Part shown: positions 1-9,134 of the stretch, in pieces
Layout: each line of letters starts with the position of its first letter
Position numbering within the stretch: position 1 is the first letter of the stretch
NCBI GenBank assembly: GCA_905234015.1
Contig: CAJOFK010000011.1
Coordinates: forward strand, 1-48,190
Source of the DNA: an uncultured Ruminococcus sp.
GTDB lineage: Bacteria > Bacillota > Clostridia > Oscillospirales > Acutalibacteraceae
DNA length: 48,190 nt
Direction: 5' to 3'
Notes under the pieces: generated by a model
What the model saw: only the letters and a program-made list of their open reading frames with translations
Database searches by the model: none
Told to the model about the DNA's origin: nothing
Position numbers and translations under genes: made by a program

Positions 1-15
1 AAGTGTTGAATTTAG

Positions 16-1752
<1,737 letters not shown>

Positions 1753-1787
1753 CAAAATGCTATACCGCAATAATCAAAACATCAAAA

Positions 1788-1839
1788 GCTGCCGGAGGAG
1801 CACCTTCTTTATGTAAAGTGCCCTCCGGAGCGTTTTCTT
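1788..1839 (+). terminator. Rho-independent terminator after the recombinase
   Basis: A long stem pairs GCTGCCGGAGGAGCAC (1788-1803) with GTGCCCTCCGGAGC (1818-1831), with small bulges, and is followed by GTTTTCTTT. A second small palindrome (CGGCATAGC-AAAAT-GCTATACCG, 1744-1768) sits directly over the recombinase stop codon. Confidence 0.75.
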
Positions 1840-1848
1840 TACGGGCTT

Positions 1849-1863
1849 TCGAATCTCACCGTT
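1849..1863 (+). repeat. Inverted partial copy of the tRNA-Ser 3' end
   Basis: TTCGAATCTCACCGT on the plus strand matches, at 14 of 15 bases, the T-loop/acceptor part of the tRNA-Ser gene, which lies on the opposite strand at 1913-1927. Looser similarity continues inward towards the terminator (CGCAAAAAG against CTTTTTGGCG). The copy is inverted, so it is not the direct duplication expected at the far end of an element integrated in a tRNA gene. Confidence 0.65.
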
Positions 1864-1878
1864 TATTCGCAAAAAGAA

Positions 1879-1898
1879 AAGCACGCAAACGCGTGCTT
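1879..1898 (-). terminator. Terminator of tRNA-Ser, potentially bidirectional
   Basis: AAGCACGC (1879-1886) pairs with GCGTGCTT (1891-1898) around a 4-nt loop. On the minus strand it is followed by TTTTCTTTTT, and on the plus strand by CCTTTTT. It lies six bases beyond the encoded CCA of the tRNA. Confidence 0.8.
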
Positions 1899-1904
1899 CC
1901 TTTT

Positions 1905-1993
1905 TGGCGGAGACGGCGAGATTCGAACTCGCGGGGGATTGCTCCCTAACTGATTTCGAGTCAGCCCCGTTATGACCACTTCGATACGTCTCC
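1905..1993 (-). tRNA. tRNA-Ser (anticodon CGA)
   Basis: The minus strand folds as a class II tRNA. A perfect 7-bp acceptor stem (GGAGACG with CGTCTCC), a T arm GCGAG-TTCGAAT-CTCGC, a long variable arm (GGGA-GCAA-TCCC) and an anticodon loop CTCGAAA with CGA at 1956-1958 are visible. CCA is encoded (1905-1907). It would read UCG codons. A consensus promoter lies upstream and a terminator immediately downstream, so it is a single-gene transcription unit. Confidence 0.95.
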
Positions 1994-2008
1994 GTATTTA
2001 CCATATAG

Positions 2009-2037
2009 ATTTTACTTGTAAAATTATGTTTTGTCAA
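2009..2037 (-). promoter_or_regulatory. Sigma-A promoter of tRNA-Ser
   Basis: On the minus strand, TTGACA (2032-2037) and TAAAAT (2009-2014) are separated by exactly 17 bp. Initiation is predicted around 2002, about nine bases before the mature tRNA 5' end. Confidence 0.85.
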
Positions 2038-2084
2038 GTATTAGTTTTACGCATATTATAAAACTGAGTACGGATGGTGATTTT

Positions 2085-2516
2085 ATGGCATATTCAGAAA
2101 GAGAGCTTTTAGCAAGATTAATTCAATGTGAAGCGGGAGGGGAGGGTGACGAAGGAATGCGTGCCGTAGCTTCTGTTATAATGAACAGAGTCAATGCGCA
2201 AAACGGTGAATTCGCAAGAGTTTCAAACGGCGGAGATGTTCGTGCTATTATTCTTCAGAAAGGACAGTTCACCTGTACCAGAACCGTAAATAACCGTCAG
2301 AATATTTATAATATGAACCCAACAAACATTCATTACGAAATAGCTGACTGGGCTTTAGCCGGAAACACCTCCTCATCTGTCGGAAACTCACTTTTCTTCT
2401 TCAATCCCTTTTCCGAAAAATGCCCGAACTTCTTCCCCTCAAAAGTTGGGATTATATATAATAAAATCGGAAAACACTGCTTTTACGCGCCTACCGAGGC
2501 GTATAAAGATACTTAA
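2085..2516 (+). CDS. CwlJ-like spore cortex-lytic cell wall hydrolase
   Basis: This 143-residue protein belongs to the Hydrolase_2 (SleB/CwlJ) family, lytic enzymes that degrade muramic-lactam cortex peptidoglycan during spore germination. It consists almost only of the catalytic domain, like CwlJ (about 142 residues in Bacillus), and lacks the signal peptide and peptidoglycan-binding domain of SleB. Glu16 in QCEAGGEG aligns with the catalytic Glu motif, and the C-terminal HCFYAPTE resembles the CwlJ end. The ATG at 2085 follows GGATGGTGA; an upstream TTG at 2031 has no support and overlaps the tRNA promoter. The next gene, 11 bp away, is GerQ-like, which copies the Bacillus cwlJ-gerQ arrangement and supports a germination role. 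Confidence 0.85.
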   Translation: MAYSERELLARLIQCEAGGEGDEGMRAVASVIMNRVNAQNGEFARVSNGGDVRAIILQKGQFTCTRTVNNRQNIYNMNPTNIHYEIADWALAGNTSSSVGNSLFFFNPFSEKCPNFFPSKVGIIYNKIGKHCFYAPTEAYKDT

Positions 2517-2527
2517 CGGAGGTAATT

Positions 2528-3142
2528 ATGACTAGCAACGAAGAACATAATGACGCTAATGATTTTAACAGTATTGATTTAAATGAATTGTATAACCTTA
2601 ACAGGTGCCTGAGCGGTCAATGCGTCAGCAACGTACTTTCAGACCAGGTACCGGTTCCTTCTTTAGAACAACTCGCCGTAGACAGAGAGCCTAACCCCGA
2701 CAGAAACCAGGCGCTTCAAAGCGCTGTGAACGAAACAGCCTTCAAGGATTCAAGTCCAATTTACGGCAATACGGCACAGATGTATCAGCCTATTACAAAA
2801 TCCGACAGCAATAATTATCCTACACCTGCTATTGTAAACGAAGAAATCCAAAATAACGCCGACGATACTCCGAATAATCTCGGGAACGGAGTTACCGCTG
2901 CCGATTTATTTGTACCGTATGAAGTCACAAGACAAAGCCTGCAATACCTAAACGGATTTATACGGACTCAGATAGGACGCCGCGTTACTATTGACTTTCT
3001 TATCGGAAGCGATAATCTGACGTCAAAAACAGGCTATCTATTAGCCGTGGCTCAAAATTACCTGCTTATAAACGAGCTTGATACCAACGACGTGACAGCC
3101 TGCGATTTATATACTATTAAATTTATCCGTTTTTATTACTAA
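2528..3142 (+). CDS. GerQ-like spore coat protein (putative)
   Basis: This 204-residue protein has a long Asn/Gln/Asp-rich, low-complexity N-terminus (about 1-130) and a compact C-terminal domain (about 133-204) with alternating hydrophobic beta-strand pattern (GRRVTIDFLIG, GYLLAVAQNYLLINEL, YTIKFIRFYY). The pattern resembles the GerQ domain, in which a strand-rich module of about 70 residues ends in an aromatic strand. In Bacillus, GerQ is a coat protein needed to place CwlJ and is cross-linked by transglutaminase through its Gln/Lys-rich N-terminus. The gene starts 11 bp after the CwlJ-like gene with a good site (AACGGAGGTAATT). Assignment rests on position plus weak similarity; it could also be an unrelated spore coat protein. 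Its stop codon overlaps that of hemW on the other strand. Confidence 0.6.
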   Translation: MTSNEEHNDANDFNSIDLNELYNLNRCLSGQCVSNVLSDQVPVPSLEQLAVDREPNPDRNQALQSAVNETAFKDSSPIYGNTAQMYQPITKSDSNNYPTPAIVNEEIQNNADDTPNNLGNGVTAADLFVPYEVTRQSLQYLNGFIRTQIGRRVTIDFLIGSDNLTSKTGYLLAVAQNYLLINELDTNDVTACDLYTIKFIRFYY

Positions 3143-4242
3143 GGCATTAATTCGGAAATAATGCTGTTTGATACTAAAAAGCCTTTCGGGGTAAAGTAAA
3201 TACTGTTATCGGATTTTTCCATAAATCCCGATTTAATATACTTTTCAGCCTTACTATAAAAGTCTTTGGGGAGATCTTCTCCAAAGGCTTCTTTATATTT
3301 ACTTACATCAAGACCTTTTTTCAGTCTTAACTGCAGCATAATAAATTCCTCAGGATTTCCGCCTGCGCCTTCATCAATTAGAATATTATCCTTAAAAGAG
3401 CGTATATCACGCTCATAATAAAACCTTTTGCCGTTAAAGAAAGAATGTGCTCCCGGACCGATTCCGATATATTCTTCTAAGTTCCAGTATTTTAAGTTAT
3501 GCTTACTCTCATATCCCGGAACCGCAAAATTTGAAATTTCGTACTGTTTAAAACCGTTATTATTAAGATAATTTACTGAAAACAAATAAAAATCCGAGGT
3601 CAGGTCATCATCAGGGAAGATGTATTTATTCCTGTTCTTTCCGTAGTAAGTATTTTCTTCAATTTTCAGAATATATGAAGAAATATGCTTAACACCTGAG
3701 CTTATACAGAAATCAAGCGAGTTTTTTAAGCTCTGCATATTCTGACCGGGTACACCCATCATTAAATCAAGTGAAATATTATCTATTCCGCTGCGCTTAA
3801 TCAGTTCAATTGAATTATTAACATCCGAAGTCGAATGAATTCGTCCCAGAGCCTTAAGCTCATTTTCATCCGCTGACTGCATTCCGAGCGATACACGGTT
3901 AACTCCGAGCTTTTTCACCGCGAAAAAATCAAAAAACTTTCCTGATGACGGGTTAGCTTCTATAGTGATTTCAGCATTTTCATCTACTCTGAAGTTTTTA
4001 AATATATAATCAAGAATCTCGCAGATTAATTCAGTTCCGAGAACGCTGGGCGTGCCGCCGCCGAAATAAATAGTATCAGCAGTTTTATCACATTTTTTAC
4101 CCCAGTATTTAATACTCTCCTTTAGCACGGCTACATAAGATTTATAATCATCATAATTTCCGCGTAAACTAAAAAAATCGCAGTAAGGGCATTTACTGCG
4201 ACAATAGGGGATATGAATATAGATACCGACTGAATTATTCAT
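3139..4242 (-). CDS. hemW: HemW-type radical SAM heme chaperone
   Basis: The protein has 367 residues and a radical SAM cluster motif CRSKCPYC at 14-21 followed directly by DFF. The CX3CX2CXF form is typical of HemW; true HemN has an extra Cys (CX3CX2CXC). HemW binds heme and transfers it to apo-proteins, and such genes are often misannotated as oxygen-independent coproporphyrinogen oxidase. YFGGGTPS, EANPS, NRVSLGMQS and GIGPGAHSF are further family motifs. The stop codon (3139-3141) overlaps the stop of the convergent GerQ-like gene, and no terminator is visible between them. It is the only protein-coding gene on the minus strand left of 16.2 kb. Confidence 0.88.
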   Translation of the reverse strand: MNNSVGIYIHIPYCRSKCPYCDFFSLRGNYDDYKSYVAVLKESIKYWGKKCDKTADTIYFGGGTPSVLGTELICEILDYIFKNFRVDENAEITIEANPSSGKFFDFFAVKKLGVNRVSLGMQSADENELKALGRIHSTSDVNNSIELIKRSGIDNISLDLMMGVPGQNMQSLKNSLDFCISSGVKHISSYILKIEENTYYGKNRNKYIFPDDDLTSDFYLFSVNYLNNNGFKQYEISNFAVPGYESKHNLKYWNLEEYIGIGPGAHSFFNGKRFYYERDIRSFKDNILIDEGAGGNPEEFIMLQLRLKKGLDVSKYKEAFGEDLPKDFYSKAEKYIKSGFMEKSDNSIYFTPKGFLVSNSIISELMP

Positions 4243-4270
4243 AAAAACACCATATTTGCTTTAATAAAAT

Positions 4271-4302
4271 GGGGTGAGGCAGAAACATCTGTCTCTGCCC
4301 CA
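4271..4302. other. GC-rich hairpin between hemW and prfC
   Basis: GGGGTGAGGCAGA, then AACA, then TCTGTCTCTGCCCC form a near-complete stem, standing out in an AT-rich divergent intergenic region (4243-4489). On the minus strand it is followed by ATTTTATT, so it could attenuate transcription towards hemW; on the plus strand no T-run follows. The remaining sequence to 4428 is AT-rich with no other structure that I can support. Confidence 0.45.
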
Positions 4303-4428
4303 AATTTGGAAGGTATATGAAAAAATAGGAAAAATCACTTTTGTTACAAACATATTACAATAATATAACAAATTTGTCAAGCATATTTAGACAATTATTT
4401 TAACATTTTAAAAATTTTGTTTTATTTG

Positions 4429-4458
4429 TTGACATATATAAGTTAAAAATAGTAAAAT
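4429..4458 (+). promoter_or_regulatory. Sigma-A promoter of prfC operon
   Basis: TTGACA (4429-4434) and TAAAAT (4453-4458) are 18 bp apart. The predicted start, about 4465, leaves a leader of around 25 nt before the AUG at 4490. Confidence 0.75.
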
Positions 4459-4489
4459 ACTACCGTTGTAATTAATTATGGAGGAAAAT

Positions 4490-6070
4490 ATGAGTAATTT
4501 AAGGGACGAAATTAACAGGCGCAGAACCTTTGCAATTATATCTCACCCTGACGCGGGTAAAACTACTTTAACCGAAAAGCTTCTTCTTTACGGAGGAGCA
4601 ATTAATCTTGCCGGTTCCGTAAAGGGGAAAAGATCGGCTAAGCACGCTGTATCGGACTGGATGGAAATTGAAAAGCAGAGAGGTATCTCGGTAACATCTT
4701 CCGTATTACAGTTTAAATATGACGGATACTGTATTAATATCCTCGATACACCGGGACATCAGGACTTCTCCGAGGATACCTACAGAACCTTAATGGCAGC
4801 GGATTCCGCGGTTATGGTTATCGATGCGTCAAAGGGTGTTGAGAATCAGACTAAAAAGCTGTTTAAGGTTTGCGTAATGCGCCATATTCCTATTATTACA
4901 TTTATCAATAAAATGGACAGGGACGCTCAAAGTCCGTTTGATTTACTTGAAGATATTGAAACCGTATTAGGGATCAACACCTGTCCGATGAACTGGCCTA
5001 TAGGCTCGGGAAAGGAATTCAAGGGAGTATATGACAGAGAATCAAAAGCCGTGCTTTCTTTTACCGCAAATAACGGTCAGAAGGAAGTTGAGGAGGAGAT
5101 TATCCCTATCAACGACCCGAAACTTGACGATTTACTTGAGGATAAAAAGCAGGATTTGATTGACGAAATCGAGCTTCTTGACGGTGCGGGAGATGAATTT
5201 AACCTCGACTTGGTAAGAAACGGCACATTAACTCCCGTATTCTTCGGCTCGGCGCTTACCAATTTCGGAGTTCAACCGTTTTTAGAGCAGTTCTTAAAAC
5301 TCACTCCGCCGCCCAGTCCCCGTGAAACCGAGGAGGGTACTGTTGAAACCGATTCCGATTTCTCAGCCTTTGTATTTAAAATTCAGGCTAATATGAATAA
5401 AGCTCACCGCGACAGAATCGCGTTTATGAGAATTTGCTCGGGTAAGTTCGAGAAGGATATGGACGTATATCATCTTCAGGGCGAAAAGAAAATGCGTCTT
5501 TCTCAGCCTCAGCAGATTATGGCTCAGGAACGCGAGGTTATTGACGAAGCATACGCGGGAGATATAATCGGCGTTTTCGACCCCGGTATTTTTATGATAG
5601 GCGATACAGTATGTACCGCAAAGCATAAGGTTAAGTACAAGGGTATTCCGACTTTTGCGCCGGAACATTTCTGCTTAGTGCGTCAAAAAGATACAATGAA
5701 GCGCAAACAGTTTATTAAAGGTATAAATCAGATTGCTCAGGAAGGAGCTATTCAGATTTTCCAGGAGCTTGACGCCGGTATGGAGGAAGTTATCGTCGGA
5801 GTAGTCGGCGTGCTTCAGTTTGACGTTCTTAAATACAGGCTTGAAAACGAGTATAATGTTGAAATAATAATGGAAAACCTGCCGTTCGAGTTCATACGCT
5901 GGATTGATAACGATGATATTGATCCTAAGGAACTTGATTTAGCTTCCGATACAAAACGTATCCAGGATTTAAAAGGCAATAAGCTGTTGCTCTTTACAAG
6001 CTACTGGAGTATAGACTGGGCGCTTGACCATAACAAAGAGCTCAGACTGCTCGAATTCGGTAACGCGTAA
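4490..6070 (+). CDS. prfC: Peptide chain release factor 3 (RF3)
   Basis: This 526-residue GTPase matches the usual RF3 length. RF3 recycles RF1/RF2 from the ribosome after termination. Visible GTPase motifs are SHPDAGKT (G1, residues 18-25), DTPGHQD (G3) and NKMD (G4), with the long RF3 insert and EF-G-like domains after residue 280. An upstream in-frame ATG at 4478 is rejected because the Shine-Dalgarno GGAGG (4480-4484) overlaps it; the ATG at 4490 lies five bases after GGAGG. The stop codon overlaps by one base (TAATG) with the next start, so the decarboxylase-like gene is translationally coupled. Confidence 0.95.
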   Translation: MSNLRDEINRRRTFAIISHPDAGKTTLTEKLLLYGGAINLAGSVKGKRSAKHAVSDWMEIEKQRGISVTSSVLQFKYDGYCINILDTPGHQDFSEDTYRTLMAADSAVMVIDASKGVENQTKKLFKVCVMRHIPIITFINKMDRDAQSPFDLLEDIETVLGINTCPMNWPIGSGKEFKGVYDRESKAVLSFTANNGQKEVEEEIIPINDPKLDDLLEDKKQDLIDEIELLDGAGDEFNLDLVRNGTLTPVFFGSALTNFGVQPFLEQFLKLTPPPSPRETEEGTVETDSDFSAFVFKIQANMNKAHRDRIAFMRICSGKFEKDMDVYHLQGEKKMRLSQPQQIMAQEREVIDEAYAGDIIGVFDPGIFMIGDTVCTAKHKVKYKGIPTFAPEHFCLVRQKDTMKRKQFIKGINQIAQEGAIQIFQELDAGMEEVIVGVVGVLQFDVLKYRLENEYNVEIIMENLPFEFIRWIDNDDIDPKELDLASDTKRIQDLKGNKLLLFTSYWSIDWALDHNKELRLLEFGNA

Positions 6071-7401
6071 TGCTGTACGACAAATTAAAGAATAATAAAA
6101 AAATCCCGTTTCATATGCCGGGACATAAAAGAAATGTAAAGCTTTTAGGCAGCAAACTGCCGTATGATATTGATATTACCGAGATAGAAGGATTTGATAA
6201 TCTTCATAATCCCGAGGGAGTTATCCGTGAAATTGAAAAGAAAGCTCAAGAGATTTATAACAGCGATAACTCATTTTTGCTCGTAAACGGCTCAACTGCC
6301 GGTATTACAGCAGGTGTCCACACAGCGCTTAAAAAAGAGGACAGAGCTCTTATCGCGCGCAACTGTCATAAATCCGTATATAACGCACTGGAGCTTATAG
6401 GAGCTGAGGTAGAATATCTTACACCTAAGCTTGACGAATACGGAATTTTTAAGGCTGTTGATATATATGAGCTTGAAAAGAAGATAAAAACATTCCGGCC
6501 GAAGCTTATAGTAATTACAACGCCTACTTACGAGGGAGTTCGTTCCGATTTAAAGGCTGTTTGTGAAATCGCTCACAAATATAATATTCCTGTTATGGCA
6601 GACGCTGCTCACGGCGCGCATTGTACTGATATTGCCAACCTAGCCGATATTACGGTAATGAGCCTTCATAAAACGCTTCCTGCTCTTACTCAGTGCGCTG
6701 TTGCTCATATAAACGGAAATCTTATAAGCGCACAGGAATACAGAATAAAGCTCTCGATATTCGAAACCTCGAGTCCTTCGTATGTCCTTATGGCTTCTAT
6801 TGACGAATGTCTTGATTTTATAAGCCGCAGCGGATTAATGCTCGAAAAGCTTTCCGATGAGCGCAAAAAGCTTATTGAGCAGTGCAAAAGTCTTAATCAT
6901 CTTAACGTTTTTGAGTATGATGATATCACGAAACTGATTATATTTACCGGTTACTCCGACATAAACGGTACAGAGTTATCAAAAAAACTCAGTGACGATT
7001 TCAACATAGAGGTTGAAATGGCATGCGAGAACTATGTTGTTCTTATAACTACCGTATGTGATGACTTTTCCGACTACGAAAAGCTATATAACGCGCTATG
7101 CTTAATTGATAAAGACCTTATTGCTAAAGAATATAAGTTTACTTACTATTTTGCTTTACCTGAAAAAGCTATGAATTTCAGCGATATTACAAAAACCGAA
7201 TTCATAGATTTTAATGAATCCGCTGACAGAATCAGCGCTGAATACGTATGGGCTTATCCGCCGGGTATTCCGATTATAACGCCGGGGGAGATAATCAGCT
7301 CTGAAATAATTGATTATATTAAACGTCTTATAAGTGAAAATGTTAACGTTCAAAGCACACGCGGAAAACTTCCCGAAAAAATTTATGTGTTGTCAAGTTA
7401 A
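6070..7401 (+). CDS. Orn/Lys/Arg decarboxylase family PLP enzyme
   Basis: The 443-residue protein belongs to the fold-type I Orn/Lys/Arg decarboxylase group (SpeA/Cad-like, as in Bacillus YaaO). FHMPGHKRN near the N-terminus and NGSTAGITAG are typical. ADAAHGAH contains the PLP-binding Asp, and SLHKTLPALTQ contains the Schiff-base Lys (about residue 200). The C-terminal YPPGIPIITPGE is also diagnostic of the family. The substrate cannot be decided from sequence; arginine, lysine or ornithine decarboxylation for polyamine synthesis is possible. It overlaps prfC by one base and ends seven bases before the scfA promoter. Confidence 0.85.
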   Translation: MLYDKLKNNKKIPFHMPGHKRNVKLLGSKLPYDIDITEIEGFDNLHNPEGVIREIEKKAQEIYNSDNSFLLVNGSTAGITAGVHTALKKEDRALIARNCHKSVYNALELIGAEVEYLTPKLDEYGIFKAVDIYELEKKIKTFRPKLIVITTPTYEGVRSDLKAVCEIAHKYNIPVMADAAHGAHCTDIANLADITVMSLHKTLPALTQCAVAHINGNLISAQEYRIKLSIFETSSPSYVLMASIDECLDFISRSGLMLEKLSDERKKLIEQCKSLNHLNVFEYDDITKLIIFTGYSDINGTELSKKLSDDFNIEVEMACENYVVLITTVCDDFSDYEKLYNALCLIDKDLIAKEYKFTYYFALPEKAMNFSDITKTEFIDFNESADRISAEYVWAYPPGIPIITPGEIISSEIIDYIKRLISENVNVQSTRGKLPEKIYVLSS

Positions 7402-7407
7402 TTAAAG

Positions 7408-7436
7408 TTGACAATAACAGACACTTATGATAAAAT
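7408..7436 (+). promoter_or_regulatory. Sigma-A promoter of the SCIFF peptide gene
   Basis: TTGACA (7408-7413) and TAAAAT (7431-7436) have a 17-bp spacer. The promoter covers an in-frame ATG at 7427, which argues that the real start of the peptide is the downstream ATG at 7466. Confidence 0.85.
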
Positions 7437-7465
7437 TTACATATAAATTAAGGAGGTTCTTCAAT

Positions 7466-7618
7466 ATGAAAAGAATTCAGACTATTGAAACTCGCGATTT
7501 AAAGAAAAGCACTGTAGAAGGCGGTTGCGGCGAATGCCAGACTTCCTGTCAGTCAGCTTGCAAAACTTCATGCGGCGTTGCTAACCAGCAGTGCGAAAAG
7601 TGCTTAAACGAAGAGTAA
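7466..7618 (+). CDS. scfA: SCIFF ribosomally made peptide precursor
   Basis: This 50-residue peptide is the precursor of the SCIFF family ('six Cys in forty-five'), nearly universal in Clostridia. The maturase forms thioether links from Cys sulfur to alpha-carbons of Thr or other residues; the function of the product is unknown. The core CGECQTSCQSACKTSC matches the family almost exactly. Cysteines are at 21, 24, 28, 32, 36, 43 and 46, which is seven: the last (in QQCEKC) lies in a short C-terminal extension. AGGAGG at 7451-7456 sits nine bases before the ATG at 7466. The gene is followed by a hairpin with a short T-run and then by its maturase. Confidence 0.93.
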   Translation: MKRIQTIETRDLKKSTVEGGCGECQTSCQSACKTSCGVANQQCEKCLNEE

Positions 7619-7635
7619 TATTTACCGGGATTTAT

Positions 7636-7667
7636 GCCGTTTATCGCTCACGCGTTAAACGGCTTTT
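7636..7667 (+). terminator. Attenuating terminator between SCIFF peptide and maturase
   Basis: GCCGTTTA-T-CGC pairs with GCG-T-TAAACGGC around TCAC, followed by only TTTTCC. The weak T-run suggests partial termination, giving more peptide mRNA than maturase mRNA. The partial-termination reading is inference. Confidence 0.7.
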
Positions 7668-7699
7668 CCTATATTAAATAAGATTTTACGGAGTAAAAA

Positions 7700-9067
7700 A
7701 TGATTCATCAATTTAAACTTAACGGATATAATATCGTCCTCGATGTTTTCAGCGGCTCGGTGCATGCCGTAGACGAGGTCGCGTACGATATTATCTCTAT
7801 GTATAAGAATAAAAGTAAAGAAGAAATAATTAAAGCAATACAGTCTAAATACAGCGATATCTCAACCTCCGATATAGAGGAATGTCTTGGTGATATTAAA
7901 GAGCTCGAGAATAACGGCAAGCTGTTTACCGAGGATATTTACGCTGATTTAGCTTTTGACTTTAAAAAGAAGAATACGGTAATTAAGGCTTTATGCCTTC
8001 ATATCGCTCATACCTGCAACCTTAACTGCGAATATTGCTTTGCAAGTCAGGGCAAATATCACGGCGAAAGAGCGCTTATGAGCCTTGAAGTCGGAAAAAG
8101 AGCGATAGATTTTCTTATTGAAAACAGCGGTAAAAGGCGCAATCTTGAAGTTGACTTCTTCGGCGGAGAACCGCTGATGAATTTTGATGTCGTAAAAGGT
8201 ATTGTCAAATACGCGCGCTCAATTGAGAAAAAGCACAATAAAAACTTCCGCTTTACTCTTACAACAAACGGCGTACTGGTTGATGATGATGTAATTGATT
8301 TTGCAAATAAAGAATGCCATAACGTTGTTTTAAGCCTTGACGGTCGAAAAGAAGTCCACGACAGGCTCCGAAAGACAATTAACGGTAAAGGCAGTTATGA
8401 TACTATCGTACCTAAATTTCAGCACTTCGTAAAGCGCAGGGGGAATAAGGGTTACTATGTACGCGGAACCTTTACCCATAACAACGTAGATTTCACTAAC
8501 GATATTTTCCATATGGCTGATTTAGGCTTCACGGAGCTTTCAATGGAGCCTGTAGTATGTGCTCCTGATGACCCGTATGCTTTAACCGAGGAAGATTTGC
8601 CCGTTCTTTTCGAGCAGTATGAAATTCTCGCTAAGGATATGATAAGGCGCGAAAAAGAAGGCAAGCCCATAACCTTCTATCATTATATGATAGACTTAAC
8701 GGGCGGTCCCTGTATATATAAAAGAATATCAGGCTGCGGCTCCGGCTGCGAATACTTTGCCGTTACGCCCTGGGGAGATTTATATCCCTGTCATCAGTTT
8801 GTTGGCGACGAAAGCTATCTTATGGGCGATATCTGGAAAGGCATTGTTAATAAAGAAAAGCAGGATGAATTCAAGCTGTGCAACGCTTACGCGAGACCTG
8901 AATGTGAGGATTGCTGGGCTAAGCTGTTCTGCAGCGGAGGCTGCGCAGCAAATGCATATCACGCTACCGGCTCAATCAACGGGATATACGAGTACGGCTG
9001 CAAGCTGTTCAGAAAGCGTATGGAGTGCGCAATTATGATGCAGGTTGATAAAAGTCTGAATAAGTAA
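7700..9067 (+). CDS. scfB: SCIFF radical SAM maturase (SPASM domain)
   Basis: The 455-residue enzyme is the partner of the upstream peptide, homologous to CteB, which installs a thioether bond in SCIFF. An N-terminal peptide-recognition (RRE-like) region spans about 1-90. The radical SAM triad is C106, C110 and C113 (CNLNCEYC). FFGGEPL is the SAM-binding GGE motif. A C-terminal SPASM domain supplies many Cys (CGSGCEYF, YPCHQF, CNAY, PECEDCW, FCSGGCAAN, YGC) for auxiliary clusters. It begins 81 bp after scfA with an ACGGAG site and likely depends on the scfA promoter through the attenuator. Confidence 0.95.
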   Translation: MIHQFKLNGYNIVLDVFSGSVHAVDEVAYDIISMYKNKSKEEIIKAIQSKYSDISTSDIEECLGDIKELENNGKLFTEDIYADLAFDFKKKNTVIKALCLHIAHTCNLNCEYCFASQGKYHGERALMSLEVGKRAIDFLIENSGKRRNLEVDFFGGEPLMNFDVVKGIVKYARSIEKKHNKNFRFTLTTNGVLVDDDVIDFANKECHNVVLSLDGRKEVHDRLRKTINGKGSYDTIVPKFQHFVKRRGNKGYYVRGTFTHNNVDFTNDIFHMADLGFTELSMEPVVCAPDDPYALTEEDLPVLFEQYEILAKDMIRREKEGKPITFYHYMIDLTGGPCIYKRISGCGSGCEYFAVTPWGDLYPCHQFVGDESYLMGDIWKGIVNKEKQDEFKLCNAYARPECEDCWAKLFCSGGCAANAYHATGSINGIYEYGCKLFRKRMECAIMMQVDKSLNK

Positions 9068-9077
9068 AAAAGGACTT

Positions 9078-9106
9078 GCAAATTTAAAACCGTTCCCTCA
9101 TAGAAT
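9078..9106 (+). promoter_or_regulatory. Possible sigma-E-type promoter of sigK
   Basis: GCAAATT (9078-9084) and CATAGAAT (9099-9106) are 14 bp apart, close to the sporulation sigma-E pattern (kmATATT, 14-15 bp, CATACAnT; 6/7 and 7/8 matches). Transcription of sigK by sigma-E is established in Bacillus, so the match is biologically consistent, but it was found by eye. Confidence 0.5.
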
Positions 9107-9134
9107 TTACTATTCTTTACACGGAGTGGTTTTA

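Noticed and set aside
1774..2037. Minus-strand ORF of 87 codons over the tRNA
   Set aside because: It is a translation of the tRNA-Ser gene and its flanks, with no ribosome binding site.
8757..9038. 93-codon ORF inside scfB
   Set aside because: It is in another frame of the SPASM region of the maturase, which has much stronger coding evidence.
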